IMG/VR virus record: IMGVR_UViG_3300020129_000319
Location: 1 to 30,216 of that record
Source: a virus
Reading direction: 5' to 3' (one strand)
Length of the DNA: 30,216 nt
In this document: positions 8,158-14,430 of the stretch, in pieces
Layout: every line of letters starts with the position of its first letter
How positions within the stretch are numbered: the stretch's first letter is position 1
Notes under the pieces: model-generated
Database searches by the model: none
Told to the model about the DNA's origin: nothing
The model's input: only the letters and a program-made list of their open reading frames with translations
Position numbers and translations under genes: made by a program

Positions 8158-8901
8158 ATGGCCAGAACCATCGCCACCAACTTCAGCGGGACGCTGCAGT
8201 TCCCGTACGCCACCGCTGGCACCGATGCCTTCAAGAAGGAGGACGTCCAGACCCTGGCGCTGGCGGTCGACCAGCACAACCACGCGAGCGGCAAGGGCCT
8301 GGTGCTCGACGCCACGTCCATTCCCGACGGATCGATCACCTCGGCCAAGATCGCCAACGGCACCATCACTGGTGCCGACATCGGCAACAACACCATCAGT
8401 GGCGGCAATATCGCCGCGCAGACGATCGTCGGCGGCAACATCGCCCCGGACACGCTCACGGGCGGCCACATCCTCGACGGGACGCTGCAGACTGCGGACC
8501 TGGCGGCACACGCAGTCAGTCAGGGGCGCCTGGCACTGGGTGGCTCGACCAACCCGACCACCACGTCAACGACGCTGGTCGACATCCCCGAGATGATCCT
8601 GACCTTCAGCGCACCGGTGGCGGAAGACATTCTGGTGCTGTTTTCGGGCACGTTCTATTGCTCGGTGCAGGGTGCCCTCGGGTCGTACACCATCAACGTC
8701 GACGGCTCTGACGCTATCGCCATGAACGTCGGCGCGCCGCTGGCGGGGGTAGCGGGTATCTACACCGTCACGCTGATGTACCTGTTCGCCGCGATTGCCG
8801 CTGGCAGCCACACCTTCAAGGCGCGCTGGGCGACCAGCGGCGGAACCGCCACCGCGAACCAGGCCGCGCGGGCGCTGTCGACGCTGGAGTTGCGACGATG
8901 A
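8158..8901 (+). CDS. Tail fibre/spike with beta-helical repeats
   Basis: 247 aa; ATG 8158 has a ribosome site (AGGAG, six bases before). After an N-terminal anchor (TLALAVDQHNHASGKGLVLD), residues about 55-125 carry a short repeat of the type G(S/T)I...KI..(G/N)TI.G.DI (DGSITSAKIANGTITGADIG), typical of trimeric fibre shafts. The C-terminal domain (about 135-247) is a beta sandwich (DILVLFSGTFYCSVQGALGS) that could be the receptor-binding head. The next gene overlaps its stop (ATGA). Confidence 0.75.
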   Translation: MARTIATNFSGTLQFPYATAGTDAFKKEDVQTLALAVDQHNHASGKGLVLDATSIPDGSITSAKIANGTITGADIGNNTISGGNIAAQTIVGGNIAPDTLTGGHILDGTLQTADLAAHAVSQGRLALGGSTNPTTTSTTLVDIPEMILTFSAPVAEDILVLFSGTFYCSVQGALGSYTINVDGSDAIAMNVGAPLAGVAGIYTVTLMYLFAAIAAGSHTFKARWATSGGTATANQAARALSTLELRR

Positions 8902-9254
8902 CGACCACTGAGAGCATCGGCCGATCAACGAGCGGCAAGATCATCAACCTGGCGCAGCTCCAGGGTGAGCTCGTCACAGCCGGCGTCCCGACCACCGGAC
9001 TCGGCATGCACGACGACTCCGTCTACACCTACGACGCCGCGGGCGAGCCGACCGACTTTCCCAGCGAGCAGGACGCCACCGTCGACCAGGTCATCACCGA
9101 GCACGTGGCGATGCGCGACAAGACCGACGCCGAGTACGCCGCGGAGTTTCAGGCCAGCGGCACGACCGCGGCGCGCAAGCAGGAGATCCGCGATATCACC
9201 GCCGGCTTGTTGCCGCGCGAGCAGGTGCCGATGACTGAGGAAGACATGCCATGA
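8898..9254 (+). CDS. Fibre-associated protein, unknown
   Basis: 118 aa beginning MTTTESIGRSTSGKIINLAQ. It has an early beta-hairpin-like segment (LGMHDDSVYTYDAAGEPTDF) and a charged helical C-terminus (AEYAAEFQASGTTAARKQEI). Acidic overall. Position after a fibre and before the lysis module suggests a fibre chaperone or adaptor, but no family was recognised. Coupled by ATGA overlaps on both sides. Confidence 0.65.
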   Translation: MTTTESIGRSTSGKIINLAQLQGELVTAGVPTTGLGMHDDSVYTYDAAGEPTDFPSEQDATVDQVITEHVAMRDKTDAEYAAEFQASGTTAARKQEIRDITAGLLPREQVPMTEEDMP

Positions 9255-9490
9255 GCGGTTCCTATATCGACGAGCAACTGTGGGCCACGGTCATCGGCCC
9301 CGGCCAGTTCAACTACGACTCAGCGATTTACAAGTACTGGCGCTCGCTGCGCCTGGCCGACCCGCCGCAGTACCTGGGCGTGCCTGTCACGCCCGAGATC
9401 CCGACCGAGGTCGGCACGCAGCAGGCCTTCGCCTCGGGCGCGGTCATCAACTGGAGCCCGGAGAGCGGAGCCGAGCTGGCGAATGACTAG
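9251..9490 (+). CDS. Small tail-module protein, unknown
   Basis: 79 aa, ATGA-coupled to the previous gene. The N-terminal half is aromatic (SYIDEQLWATVIGPGQFNYD, then IYKYWRSLRL) and the C-terminal half Pro/Glu-rich. It is the last gene before the lysis cassette and overlaps the peptidase gene by eight bases. No family recognised. Confidence 0.6.
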   Translation: MSGSYIDEQLWATVIGPGQFNYDSAIYKYWRSLRLADPPQYLGVPVTPEIPTEVGTQQAFASGAVINWSPESGAELAND

Positions 9491-10052
9491 CGCCGCGCTC
9501 TGGGCGCCGCCGCGGGCGTGGGTGCCGACGCCCGAGCCACCCTACCCGGACCCTGGCCCCGAGGAGCCGCTCGAGGGCTACGATCCGGGCACGCCGCCCG
9601 TGTACCAGACCGCGGACTGGACGTGCAGTTGCGCCTCGAGCGCGTGGCTGCTCAACAGCGTGGGCGACAATCGGCTCGGGCGCCCCTGGAACGAATGGGA
9701 CGTCGTCAACTCACTGCGCGCCGCGACCTACCCCGGTGCTGTCGACCCCGCATACGGGCTCGCGCGCGCGGACATGTACGACCTGCAGACGATGTTCGAA
9801 GCGCTGGGCTACACCGTCGAACGCAAGCAGCACCTGACCGTCGACGACGTCGTCGCCGTGGCTGGGCGCTATCCGCTCCAGATCAATGGCGCGCGCTGGT
9901 ATCACCACTCTGGCGCACGCGCCGTCGGCGATGGGGTGCTGTTCCTGGCCAACCCGTCGCCGAACTGGAAGGGCGTCGGCCAGGAGCTGGACCACGACGA
10001 GGCCGCGGCCTGGGGCACCTGGAACGGACTTTGGATACTAGGAAGGCGCTAG
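9483..10052 (+). CDS. Putative endolysin: C39-like cysteine peptidase
   Basis: 189 aa. After a Pro-rich lead (residues 8-45) comes DWTCSCASSAWLLNSVG with Cys48/Cys50 as candidate nucleophiles at the head of a helix. INGARWYHHSGARAVGDGVL supplies His141/142, and LFLANPSP supplies Asn157. The Cys-His-Asn/Asp order and helix-then-sheet arrangement are those of papain-like C39/NlpC-type peptidases that cut peptidoglycan cross-bridges. It is followed at once by four small membrane proteins, as expected for endolysin plus holins. There is no signal peptide. Substrate is inferred; some such proteins only fold or process others. Confidence 0.6.
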   Translation: MTSAALWAPPRAWVPTPEPPYPDPGPEEPLEGYDPGTPPVYQTADWTCSCASSAWLLNSVGDNRLGRPWNEWDVVNSLRAATYPGAVDPAYGLARADMYDLQTMFEALGYTVERKQHLTVDDVVAVAGRYPLQINGARWYHHSGARAVGDGVLFLANPSPNWKGVGQELDHDEAAAWGTWNGLWILGRR

Positions 10053-10065
10053 CAAGGAGGTGCGT

Positions 10066-10218
10066 ATGCAACCCGTCGCCTTTCAACCCGTGACCATTGG
10101 CTGGCTTATCGCCATCCTCGTCCTGCTGCTGGCGATCATCTTCGCCATCATCGGCCTGCCCGATCCCAGGGTCGTGCTGCTGCTGATTGCCGGTCTAGCC
10201 GTCGCGCGCTTGCTCTGA
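10066..10218 (+). CDS. Holin-like small membrane protein (50 aa)
   Basis: Not in a large reading frame, but preceded by an unusually strong ribosome site (CAAGGAGGTG, five bases before ATG 10066). MQPVAFQPVT is followed by a 20-residue hydrophobic helix (IGWLIAILVLLLAIIFAIIG), a short LPDPR loop and a second hydrophobic helix (VVLLLIAGLAVARLL). Two close membrane helices and a position right after the candidate endolysin suit a pinholin or holin that releases or activates it. Function is inferred from topology and position. Confidence 0.7.
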   Translation: MQPVAFQPVTIGWLIAILVLLLAIIFAIIGLPDPRVVLLLIAGLAVARLL

Positions 10219-10221
10219 GGC

Positions 10222-10419
10222 ATGCCGGCCGACGAGGCGCCTGACTCATCTGAGCGGCTGCCGCTGGTCAAGCTGTTGATCGAGGGCGTGCTCGCGCTCG
10301 TGTTGCTGGTGGGCATGGTCTGGATCGTCCTCAGCCCGGTGACTGACGAGGCGACGAAGGGCGCCCTGGTAATCCTCGGTGGTGCGGCAGGATTCATCTT
10401 CGGACGACAGACAGCCTGA
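10222..10419 (+). CDS. Holin/antiholin-like membrane protein (65 aa)
   Basis: Starts three bases after the previous gene. An acidic N-terminal tail (MPADEAPDSSERLPL) precedes one strong membrane helix (LLIEGVLALVLLVGMVWIVL) and a Gly-rich second one (GALVILGGAAGFIFGRQ). The charged N-terminus could set membrane insertion, as in class II holins. It may be the holin with the 50-aa protein as its partner, or the reverse; the sequence does not decide. Confidence 0.65.
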   Translation: MPADEAPDSSERLPLVKLLIEGVLALVLLVGMVWIVLSPVTDEATKGALVILGGAAGFIFGRQTA

Positions 10420-10615
10420 ATGGCACGAGGCCCCGTCGGTCACGATTACGCGGCTGATCTGCCAGTTCATCCTGTCAGTCGGCACGCTGTTCGTGGCCCT
10501 GTGGCTACTGCTGACTCACCCTGAATACGCCGCCGGCATCGCGCTGGTGGCGGGGATCGTGCTGGGCGCATGGTTTGGGGTGGTCAGGGAGCCGATTTGG
10601 CGAGCACGCCGTTAG
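10379..10615 (+). CDS. Small membrane protein of lysis cassette (78 aa)
   Basis: Starts at GTG 10379, inside the previous gene (41-base overlap), because no later ATG/GTG/TTG precedes the first membrane helix. A polar lead (VRQDSSSDDRQPEWHE) is followed by two hydrophobic helices (ICQFILSVGTLFVALWLLLT and GIALVAGIVLGAWFGVV) and a basic tail (REPIWRARR), so the C-terminus should be cytoplasmic. Third of four membrane proteins in a row; role unknown. Confidence 0.55.
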   Translation: MVRQDSSSDDRQPEWHEAPSVTITRLICQFILSVGTLFVALWLLLTHPEYAAGIALVAGIVLGAWFGVVREPIWRARR

Positions 10616-10881
10616 ATGTGGAAGAGCCCAGTCCCAAAGGTCACGGCTCAGGTACGACGCGGACCGCGTCGGAGACGGCCAGTGAGCAGGCCGCCAAGCT
10701 CAACAACCGCTACGACATCATCCACCTGTGCTTTGAGTTCCTGCTCAGCGCGCTGATCCTGGCCGGCGGCTTCGTCATCCTGGTGCAGTATCGAGATCCG
10801 AACGTCGCGAGCGGCGTGGTGGCCGTCTCGACGCTGGTGATCAGCTACTGGTTCGGCCGAGCCCGACCCTCGAGTCGGTAG
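10597..10881 (+). CDS. Small membrane protein of lysis cassette (94 aa)
   Basis: The best start is TTG 10597, behind CAGGGAG at five bases; ATG 10570 and GTG 10618 are alternatives. A polar, Thr/Ser/Glu-rich cytoplasmic segment of about 40 residues precedes two membrane helices (FEFLLSALILAGGFVILVQY and VASGVVAVSTLVISYWFG) and a basic end. The last 41 bases overlap, tail to tail, the end of the opposite-strand methyltransferase-like gene. Fourth membrane protein in the cassette; possibly antiholin or superinfection exclusion. Confidence 0.6.
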   Translation: MASTPLDVEEPSPKGHGSGTTRTASETASEQAAKLNNRYDIIHLCFEFLLSALILAGGFVILVQYRDPNVASGVVAVSTLVISYWFGRARPSSR

Positions 10882-11584
10882 TCCTAACCATCTCTATCGC
10901 TACCAAGGCTCTTCGGACTGCCACGTGAAACCTACTTGCTGGTTTGCGGATGATCCACAACTTCTTGTCGCACAGCGCCATACGTTCGGTCAGAACCCGC
11001 GTATCGCCACCGGAAAAACCAGCCAGGCGCATGCGCTTAAGGGACGTCGCCGACACGTACAGGAGCAGGTCGTAATGTCTCCGGCTGGATTGAGTCGCCA
11101 GACGTGCGATCAGATCAAAGTCGATAACCCCTGTCGGATCCGCAGTGATCGCCCCGAGCCGGCTTCGTGGAGCAACCCGTAAGGCTTCCTCGGCGATGAC
11201 GCGATTGTCCCCACACAAGACGCGGTAGTTGCCCAGCTCAACAAACGGAGGGCCGTTATCGTCCTGGGGCGGGCCGTATTCGTCCCGCAGCAGTTGAGCG
11301 AGGGCAGTGACATTGCTTGGCTCAACGTCGATAAACGTTGCGTGCGTTTCGATGCCCTGCAACTTGGCTAGATGCCCCATGGCGAGCGGTGGTGTCCCCA
11401 GGAGACCACCTGGGTGAATACCTGGCCCAGCTGTGACGTCCAACCACGTATAGCGTTGCGGCCACCCGTAGCGCCGATTCTTGCGCAGTGCGCCACCAGC
11501 CATACGAATGACCATGCCGAACAAGCCGTCAGCATCACGGTATTTGTGTGGCGACTCATCACTGAGTCCAACGCCGTTTGACAT
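10841..11584 (-). CDS. SAM-dependent methyltransferase-like protein (TcmP-like)
   Basis: 247 aa from ATG 11584; an upstream GTG at 11593 is possible. YTWLDVTAGPGIHPGG near residues 45-60 resembles motif I of class I methyltransferases (D.xAGPG), followed by HATFIDVEPSN (acidic motif II, about 82-92) and LGAITADPTGVIDFDLIA, which sits where a DPPY/DPxG catalytic motif belongs. This order, with a C-terminal basic domain, resembles the TcmP (three-Cys-motif partner) group, though no partner gene is visible nearby. It points toward the lysis genes and overlaps the last by 41 bases. Target (DNA, RNA or protein) is unknown; likely expressed separately, perhaps in the lysogen. Confidence 0.5.
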   Translation of the reverse strand: MSNGVGLSDESPHKYRDADGLFGMVIRMAGGALRKNRRYGWPQRYTWLDVTAGPGIHPGGLLGTPPLAMGHLAKLQGIETHATFIDVEPSNVTALAQLLRDEYGPPQDDNGPPFVELGNYRVLCGDNRVIAEEALRVAPRSRLGAITADPTGVIDFDLIARLATQSSRRHYDLLLYVSATSLKRMRLAGFSGGDTRVLTERMALCDKKLWIIRKPASRFHVAVRRALVAIEMVRTTDSRVGLGRTSS

Positions 11585-11611
11585 ACGAACCACTAGGTGG
11601 CCCGCCTGTCA

Positions 11612-11641
11612 CTGGTACGGTAGAGATGCATCGGAGGTCAA
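11612..11641 (-). promoter_or_regulatory. Candidate promoter for the methyltransferase-like gene
   Basis: On the reverse strand TTGACC lies 18 bases upstream of TACCAG, a good -35 with a weak -10, about 30 bases before the ATG of the downstream gene. No other promoter was seen in the gap between the leftward operon and this gene. Confidence 0.35.
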
Positions 11642-11657
11642 CTCCCTTCGGTGTCAG

Positions 11658-11686
11658 GCCCCCGGCCGTTCCTGCGGCGCGGGGGT
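11658..11686 (-). terminator. Possible hairpin terminator of the leftward small-gene operon
   Basis: CCCCCG at 11659-11664 pairs with CGGGGG at 11680-11685 around a partly paired GCC/GGC inner stem. It lies just after the last gene of the leftward operon. No T-tract follows, so it may instead slow or protect the transcript. Confidence 0.3.
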
Positions 11687-11697
11687 CAATAGTACGG

Positions 11698-11868
11698 TCA
11701 CTCGCGCCTCCACAGCGCCGAGAAGGCCAGCCCCGCGGTGAGGCCGGCGCACACGCCGACGATGACGCTCGTGCCGAACTCGCCGTGCACGTAGCTGAAA
11801 ATCGTGGTGATACCCAGGATGACCGGCGGCGCCCAGTTCAAGACCACCACGCGCGCGTCGTGGCTCAT
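11698..11868 (-). CDS. Small membrane protein (56 aa), end of leftward operon
   Basis: Begins MSHDARVVVLNWAPP, then two hydrophobic segments (VILGITTIFSYV and TSVIVGVCAGLTAGLAFSAL) and a basic-acidic end WRRE. The ATG overlaps the stop of the gene before it (ATGA). It is the last gene of the operon. Together with the preceding 30-aa membrane peptide it could form a small membrane pair, for example in superinfection exclusion or lysis timing; the function is not known. Confidence 0.6.
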   Translation of the reverse strand: MSHDARVVVLNWAPPVILGITTIFSYVHGEFGTSVIVGVCAGLTAGLAFSALWRRE

Positions 11869-11957
11869 GTGTCGTCCTTCGCGACCAGTCTGAGCAGCGT
11901 GGTGATGACGATGGCGACGCCCAGTGTCATGAGCCTGAGCGTGGTCTGATCAGACAT
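11865..11957 (-). CDS. Tiny membrane peptide (30 aa)
   Basis: The peptide MSDQTTLRLMTLGVAIVITT continues LLRLVAKDDT: a single hydrophobic helix flanked by charged ends. Its start overlaps the end of the coiled-coil gene by eight bases, and its stop overlaps the next start (ATGA). The tight coupling on both sides is the main support for it being a real gene. Confidence 0.5.
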   Translation of the reverse strand: MSDQTTLRLMTLGVAIVITTLLRLVAKDDT

Positions 11958-12198
11958 TCCAGGGCCAGCGAAACGTGCGCCGCTCGAGCAGGCGGCGGAT
12001 CTCGGCGATGTCGTCGCCCTGGCTGGTCAGCTGCGCGCGAATCTCGCGCAGGTCCGTGCCGATGCCGCTCGCCAGGTTGGCGATGTCGCGACTGAGCTCG
12101 ACGCGCACGTTCTCCACGTCGGTCATGGTGCTCGGGATCAACCCGGCTTGGCGCTCTTCCAGGCGGGCGATGCGCGCCATCAGGTCGTCCAGGCTCAC
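11950..12198 (-). CDS. Coiled-coil protein (82 aa)
   Basis: GTG start in a GTGA overlap with the previous gene. Nearly the whole protein is amphipathic helix (DDLMARIARLEERQAGLIPS; RDIANLASGIGTDLREIRAQ; DDIAEIRRLLERR), ending with aromatic/basic FRWPWNV. It lacks a membrane helix but sits beside two tiny membrane proteins, so it could be the soluble partner of a membrane complex. No family recognised. Confidence 0.65.
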   Translation of the reverse strand: MSLDDLMARIARLEERQAGLIPSTMTDVENVRVELSRDIANLASGIGTDLREIRAQLTSQGDDIAEIRRLLERRTFRWPWNV

Positions 12199-12557
12199 GA
12201 CTGCTCGACCCACTTGAGCCACCGCTCGGCGATGACCAGCACGTGCTCGGACTTGACGTCCTCGCGCGACTGGCCCCACAGGCCGACGAACTCGGCCGCG
12301 GCCTTGAGCACTGCGAGTCGCGTGATGCGGTCGTCCTTGGCACTCAAAACTGCGGGACCTGGATCTGGCGACAGGTTCTGCATGTCGACGATGTATCCCT
12401 TCGGGTCGATCTTGAGCCGCACGTGCGCGCCGGCGTCGGGGAGCTGCACCGGGTGAAAGCGCGAGACGTTGACCCACGCGCCGCCGATCTTGAGCCCTGT
12501 CCCGTTGACGCTCTCGACGATGCCCTCGACGTCCTCGGTCGGCACCCGCCCGTTCAC
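12195..12557 (-). CDS. OB-fold-like, candidate single-strand DNA-binding protein (120 aa)
   Basis: Start GTG 12557, chosen because it shares GTGA with the previous stop and has GAGGTG five bases upstream. Residues 8-60 form a compact five-strand pattern (VEGIVESVNGTGLKIGGAWV, HVRLKIDPKGYIVDMQ) resembling short OB-fold domains in phage replication proteins. A C-terminal helical part follows (ITRLAVLKAAAEFVGLWGQS, then HVLVIAERWLKWVEQ), a pattern I recall from phage proteins with similar OB domains. It could bind ssDNA during replication or recombination. Placement in the leftward operon suggests early expression. Confidence 0.55.
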   Translation of the reverse strand: MNGRVPTEDVEGIVESVNGTGLKIGGAWVNVSRFHPVQLPDAGAHVRLKIDPKGYIVDMQNLSPDPGPAVLSAKDDRITRLAVLKAAAEFVGLWGQSREDVKSEHVLVIAERWLKWVEQS

Positions 12558-12808
12558 CACTGCACCTCGCACTCGTCGTCGTCGAAGGCCGGCGCTGGGC
12601 GCCGATCGCTGGCGCGCACGAGGTCCTCGACGGCGCCGTCCTCGAGCAGGTAGAGCAGCTCGCGCAGCTGCGGCACCAGATCGCACACCCGCGCGCTGTT
12701 GGCGATGGCGGCCCGCCCGCCGGCCTTGTACGCAGCGGCCCACACGGCCGAGGGGTCCTCGGCCTCATGCGGGTGGTAAAAGCGCCACGCGAAGTACTCG
12801 GCGCTCAC
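12554..12808 (-). CDS. Small helical protein, unknown (84 aa)
   Basis: GTG start overlapping the stop of the membrane peptide gene. It begins MSAEYFAWRFYHPHEAEDPS, then an Ala-rich stretch, a helical LVPQLRELLYLLEDGAVEDL and an acidic end FDDDECEVQW. Longer in-frame extensions upstream are excluded because they run through other genes in Pro/Arg-rich nonsense. No family recognised. Confidence 0.6.
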   Translation of the reverse strand: MSAEYFAWRFYHPHEAEDPSAVWAAAYKAGGRAAIANSARVCDLVPQLRELLYLLEDGAVEDLVRASDRRPAPAFDDDECEVQW

Positions 12809-12930
12809 GCCATGGCCCCGTGCATGAACTGGATGAGCGGGTCGTGGCCGGGGGCTGGCGCGAGGAGCAACCAGCCGATGCACAGGAGCAGGCCGACGAT
12901 GATGCACCAGTAGAGGATTGAGTCGATCAT
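12805..12930 (-). CDS. Small membrane protein (41 aa)
   Basis: The sequence MIDSILYWCIIVGLLLCIGW continues LLLAPAPGHDPLIQFMHGAM: one hydrophobic helix of about 20 residues followed by a short polar tail. The start overlaps the zinc-finger-like gene's stop (ATGA) and the stop overlaps the next start (GTGA). It is too short for standard gene calling but well supported by coupling and topology. Confidence 0.55.
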   Translation of the reverse strand: MIDSILYWCIIVGLLLCIGWLLLAPAPGHDPLIQFMHGAMA

Positions 12931-13124
12931 CGCTCACTCCTCTCGCTGAGGACGCGTGCGCGCTGGCACATCCAGCACTCGCGGTCACACTGAGGAACTG
13001 CACGAGTGGCCTTGAGCGGTGGGGCGATATGGTTCGCGCACCGACAGGCGCTGTTCGGGCGGGCCTTTGAAGGTTTGTACCCGTCGAGTTCGACGTCACC
13101 CTGCGCGTGGTAGTGGTCGCTCAC
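12927..13124 (-). CDS. Cys-rich, zinc-binding-like small protein (65 aa)
   Basis: Starts at GTG 13124. The pattern CRCANH followed by CDRECWMC gives five Cys and one His in spacing that could hold one zinc ion. Both ends are basic (YKPSKARPNS; RARVLSERSER). It sits directly after the SWIM-finger gene, so two consecutive Cys-rich proteins open the operon. Likely nucleic-acid or protein binding; not identified further. Confidence 0.6.
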   Translation of the reverse strand: MSDHYHAQGDVELDGYKPSKARPNSACRCANHIAPPLKATRAVPQCDRECWMCQRARVLSERSER

Positions 13125-13127
13125 CGC

Positions 13128-13517
13128 TCAGTCCTCTCGCTCGATGAGCGCCGCGGGGATGACGCCGCGCTGGGGCTTGCCGAGGATACGGCGCAGGTCG
13201 GCCGTGGGCAGTGGTCGGTCGTCCTGCTCGAAGCGCTTGAAGATGTCGTCGTACTTCTTGGCCGCTTCCTGCTCGTCGACCAGCTCGCAGTGCAGCTGCA
13301 CGGCCAGTTGGTGCTTGCAGGTGCGGCGCTGGCCGTCGTAGCAGGTGCACGAGGTGCGGGTGACGAAGTAGACCTCGTCCGAGTCGCGGCTCGAGCGGAT
13401 GCCGTACGCCTTGCGGCCGTCCTTGAGGTAGCACTTGAGCCACTGGCCGGCGTCGGTGGCGATGGCCACGGCCTTGGCGCCGCGCGGGTCGGTGGATGGG
13501 AGGGTTATCGTGGTCAT
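13128..13517 (-). CDS. SWIM zinc-finger protein (129 aa)
   Basis: ATG 13517 is preceded by GAGGTG at six bases. Alternative ATGs at 13592 and 13631 would lengthen it to 154 or 167 aa; 13592 lies almost at the inferred transcription start, so a leaderless longer form is possible. CTCYDGQRRTCKH (Cys57, Cys59, Cys67, His69) fits the SWIM pattern CxCx(n)CxH, found in DNA-binding or protein-interaction modules. Beta strands precede it (GQWLKCYLKDGRKAYGI) and a charged helical tail follows. It is the first gene of the leftward operon; a regulatory or DNA-metabolism role is inferred. Confidence 0.7.
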   Translation of the reverse strand: MTTITLPSTDPRGAKAVAIATDAGQWLKCYLKDGRKAYGIRSSRDSDEVYFVTRTSCTCYDGQRRTCKHQLAVQLHCELVDEQEAAKKYDDIFKRFEQDDRPLPTADLRRILGKPQRGVIPAALIERED

Positions 13518-13586
13518 GGCGAGCACCTCACACTGGGTGGTGTTTGCCTCGAGCAGGTCGGCGTTAGTGGCGCTGGCCTGCTCTCT

Positions 13587-13628
13587 TTGCATGGCAGAAG
13601 TATATTGCACCATAGGACATTCATGCAA
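13587..13628. promoter_or_regulatory. Three TGCA palindromes at 18-base spacing, candidate repressor operators
   Basis: TTGCAT (13587), TTGCAC (13605) and ATGCAA (13623) place the self-complementary TGCA at 13588, 13606 and 13624. They flank and overlap the -10 and -35 of the leftward promoter. The divergent XRE gene next door would be the natural binder; this is inference. Confidence 0.4.
13599..13628 (-). promoter_or_regulatory. Leftward promoter of the small-gene operon
   Basis: On the reverse strand TTGCAT (13623-13628) and TATACT (13599-13604) are separated by exactly 18 bases, a strong sigma-70-type match. Transcription would begin near 13592 and give a leader of about 75 bases before ATG 13517. 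Confidence 0.7.
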
Positions 13629-13925
13629 CATGTATGCTACACTCAGACAGTGACACCAAAGTACTCAGGGAGTACACTCAACGAACTCCTGACAAGCTTC
13701 GACCCAACTACAGTCGGACAGATGCCGCGCCTGACGCGCTTGCGCGTATTACGGCTGCGTGCTGCTCTGACTCAGGCGGAACTCGCCGAAATGACCGGGC
13801 TGGCACGCACGACGATCGTCCGCCTCGAGCAGGGTGACCCGAACGCCTTGCCACCCACTATCCGCAAGCTGCAACGCGCCTTGCGGCTCCGAAGGCCGCA
13901 CGAGCTGTGGGAAGAGCCGAACTAG
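13623..13925 (+). CDS. XRE-family HTH regulator, candidate lysogeny repressor
   Basis: 100 aa if started at ATG 13623 (AGGA five bases before); GTG 13650 or ATG 13722 are shorter alternatives. The DNA-binding domain runs from about residue 34: LTRLRVLRLRAALTQAELAE followed by MTGLARTTIVRLEQGDPNAL, a clear helix-turn-helix with the usual Q-x-E-L-A and T-I-x-R-L-E-x-G. It diverges from the leftward operon and its gene start overlaps the promoter, fitting a repressor that controls that promoter. There is no S24 peptidase domain, so it is not a LexA-type self-cleaving repressor. The short size also allows a Cro-like role. Confidence 0.75.
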   Translation: MQHVCYTQTVTPKYSGSTLNELLTSFDPTTVGQMPRLTRLRVLRLRAALTQAELAEMTGLARTTIVRLEQGDPNALPPTIRKLQRALRLRRPHELWEEPN

Positions 13926-13930
13926 GCACT

Positions 13931-13964
13931 CATCGCAAAGGACAGTTTAGCCAACAAATTGCTG
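13931..13964. repeat. 34-bp direct repeat, copy A
   Basis: Matches 14980-15013 at 32 of 34 positions in the same orientation, starting CATCGC and ending AATTGCTG. Read on the reverse strand in a second frame it still encodes SNLLAKLSFAM, like the integrase C-terminus, so it looks like a relic of an integrase gene end. Confidence 0.85.
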
Positions 13965-14120
13965 ATCGGCCTGATCGTCTTTGTCCAGCCGTGACCACAG
14001 GCCGATAAGGATCTCGCGGATCTCGTGGTTGCTGAGGCTTCGCAAGGTGAGTCGCAACGTCAGATGCTCCCGCTGATAGCGGAAGTAGCTGTTGTCGTTC
14101 CAACCGTCGGGCAGCGTCAT
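13947..14120 (-). CDS. Small protein, unknown (57 aa)
   Basis: Starts MTLPDGWNDNSYFRYQREHL and continues with a hydrophobic-charged helix (RSLSNHEIREILIGLWSRLD) and an acidic end. It uses the copy A repeat as its last codons in a frame different from the integrase-like one. It is the last of five small leftward genes lying between the two direct repeats. Not recognised. Confidence 0.5.
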   Translation of the reverse strand: MTLPDGWNDNSYFRYQREHLTLRLTLRSLSNHEIREILIGLWSRLDKDDQADQQFVG

Positions 14121-14132
14121 GGTTTGCTCAAT

Positions 14133-14240
14133 CTAGCGGCACTTATCTCTACCAACTTCAACCCGCCACGCTGACACTGCGCAACTCAACACGCCCAAAG
14201 CCCAGCCGGCGAGGAGAGCAGGCACCCAATCAGGTATCAC
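14133..14240 (-). CDS. Tiny membrane protein (35 aa)
   Basis: GTG 14240 lies inside the end of the previous gene. The sequence VIPDWVPALLAGWALGVLSC leads into AVSAWRVEVGRDKCR: one hydrophobic helix and a basic cytoplasmic tail. Support is coupling and topology only. Confidence 0.4.
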   Translation of the reverse strand: MIPDWVPALLAGWALGVLSCAVSAWRVEVGRDKCR

Positions 14241-14430
14241 GGCGATCCCCCATCAACGCCCTGCTTGCTTCGGCAAAGATGTCGGAGATGACCGGGTGGC
14301 CCACGTAGCTAGCGCCATTGCAGAGATGACGGATGCGATGCAGCGACTCTCTTAGTCGCTCGTTCTCGCGTGCGGGTCTGGTTTTTCTGTGCCCTCGGCT
14401 TTGGCGACTGCGGCCGACAAGTCGTCCCAC
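14230..14430 (-). CDS. Small helical phage protein, start uncertain
   Basis: The C-terminal 45 residues (ENERLRESLHRIRHLCNGAS, then VGHPVISDIFAEASRALMGD) resemble short phage proteins with a leading ENERLRE.L helix. The only in-frame start is ATG 14430, 79 bases inside the previous gene, and the resulting N-terminus is Arg-rich and unconvincing. The true start may be a non-standard codon, or the gene may have been fused here. Confidence 0.5.
   Translation of the reverse strand: MGRLVGRSRQSRGHRKTRPARENERLRESLHRIRHLCNGASYVGHPVISDIFAEASRALMGDRRDT

Noticed and set aside
10915-10940. Complete parS site
   Set aside because: Only one half-like CACGTGAAACC is present, inside the methyltransferase-like gene.
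13600-13640. Forward promoter for the XRE gene
   Set aside because: TATGCT at 13633 has no matching -35 at 16-18 bases; only the reverse promoter is convincing.
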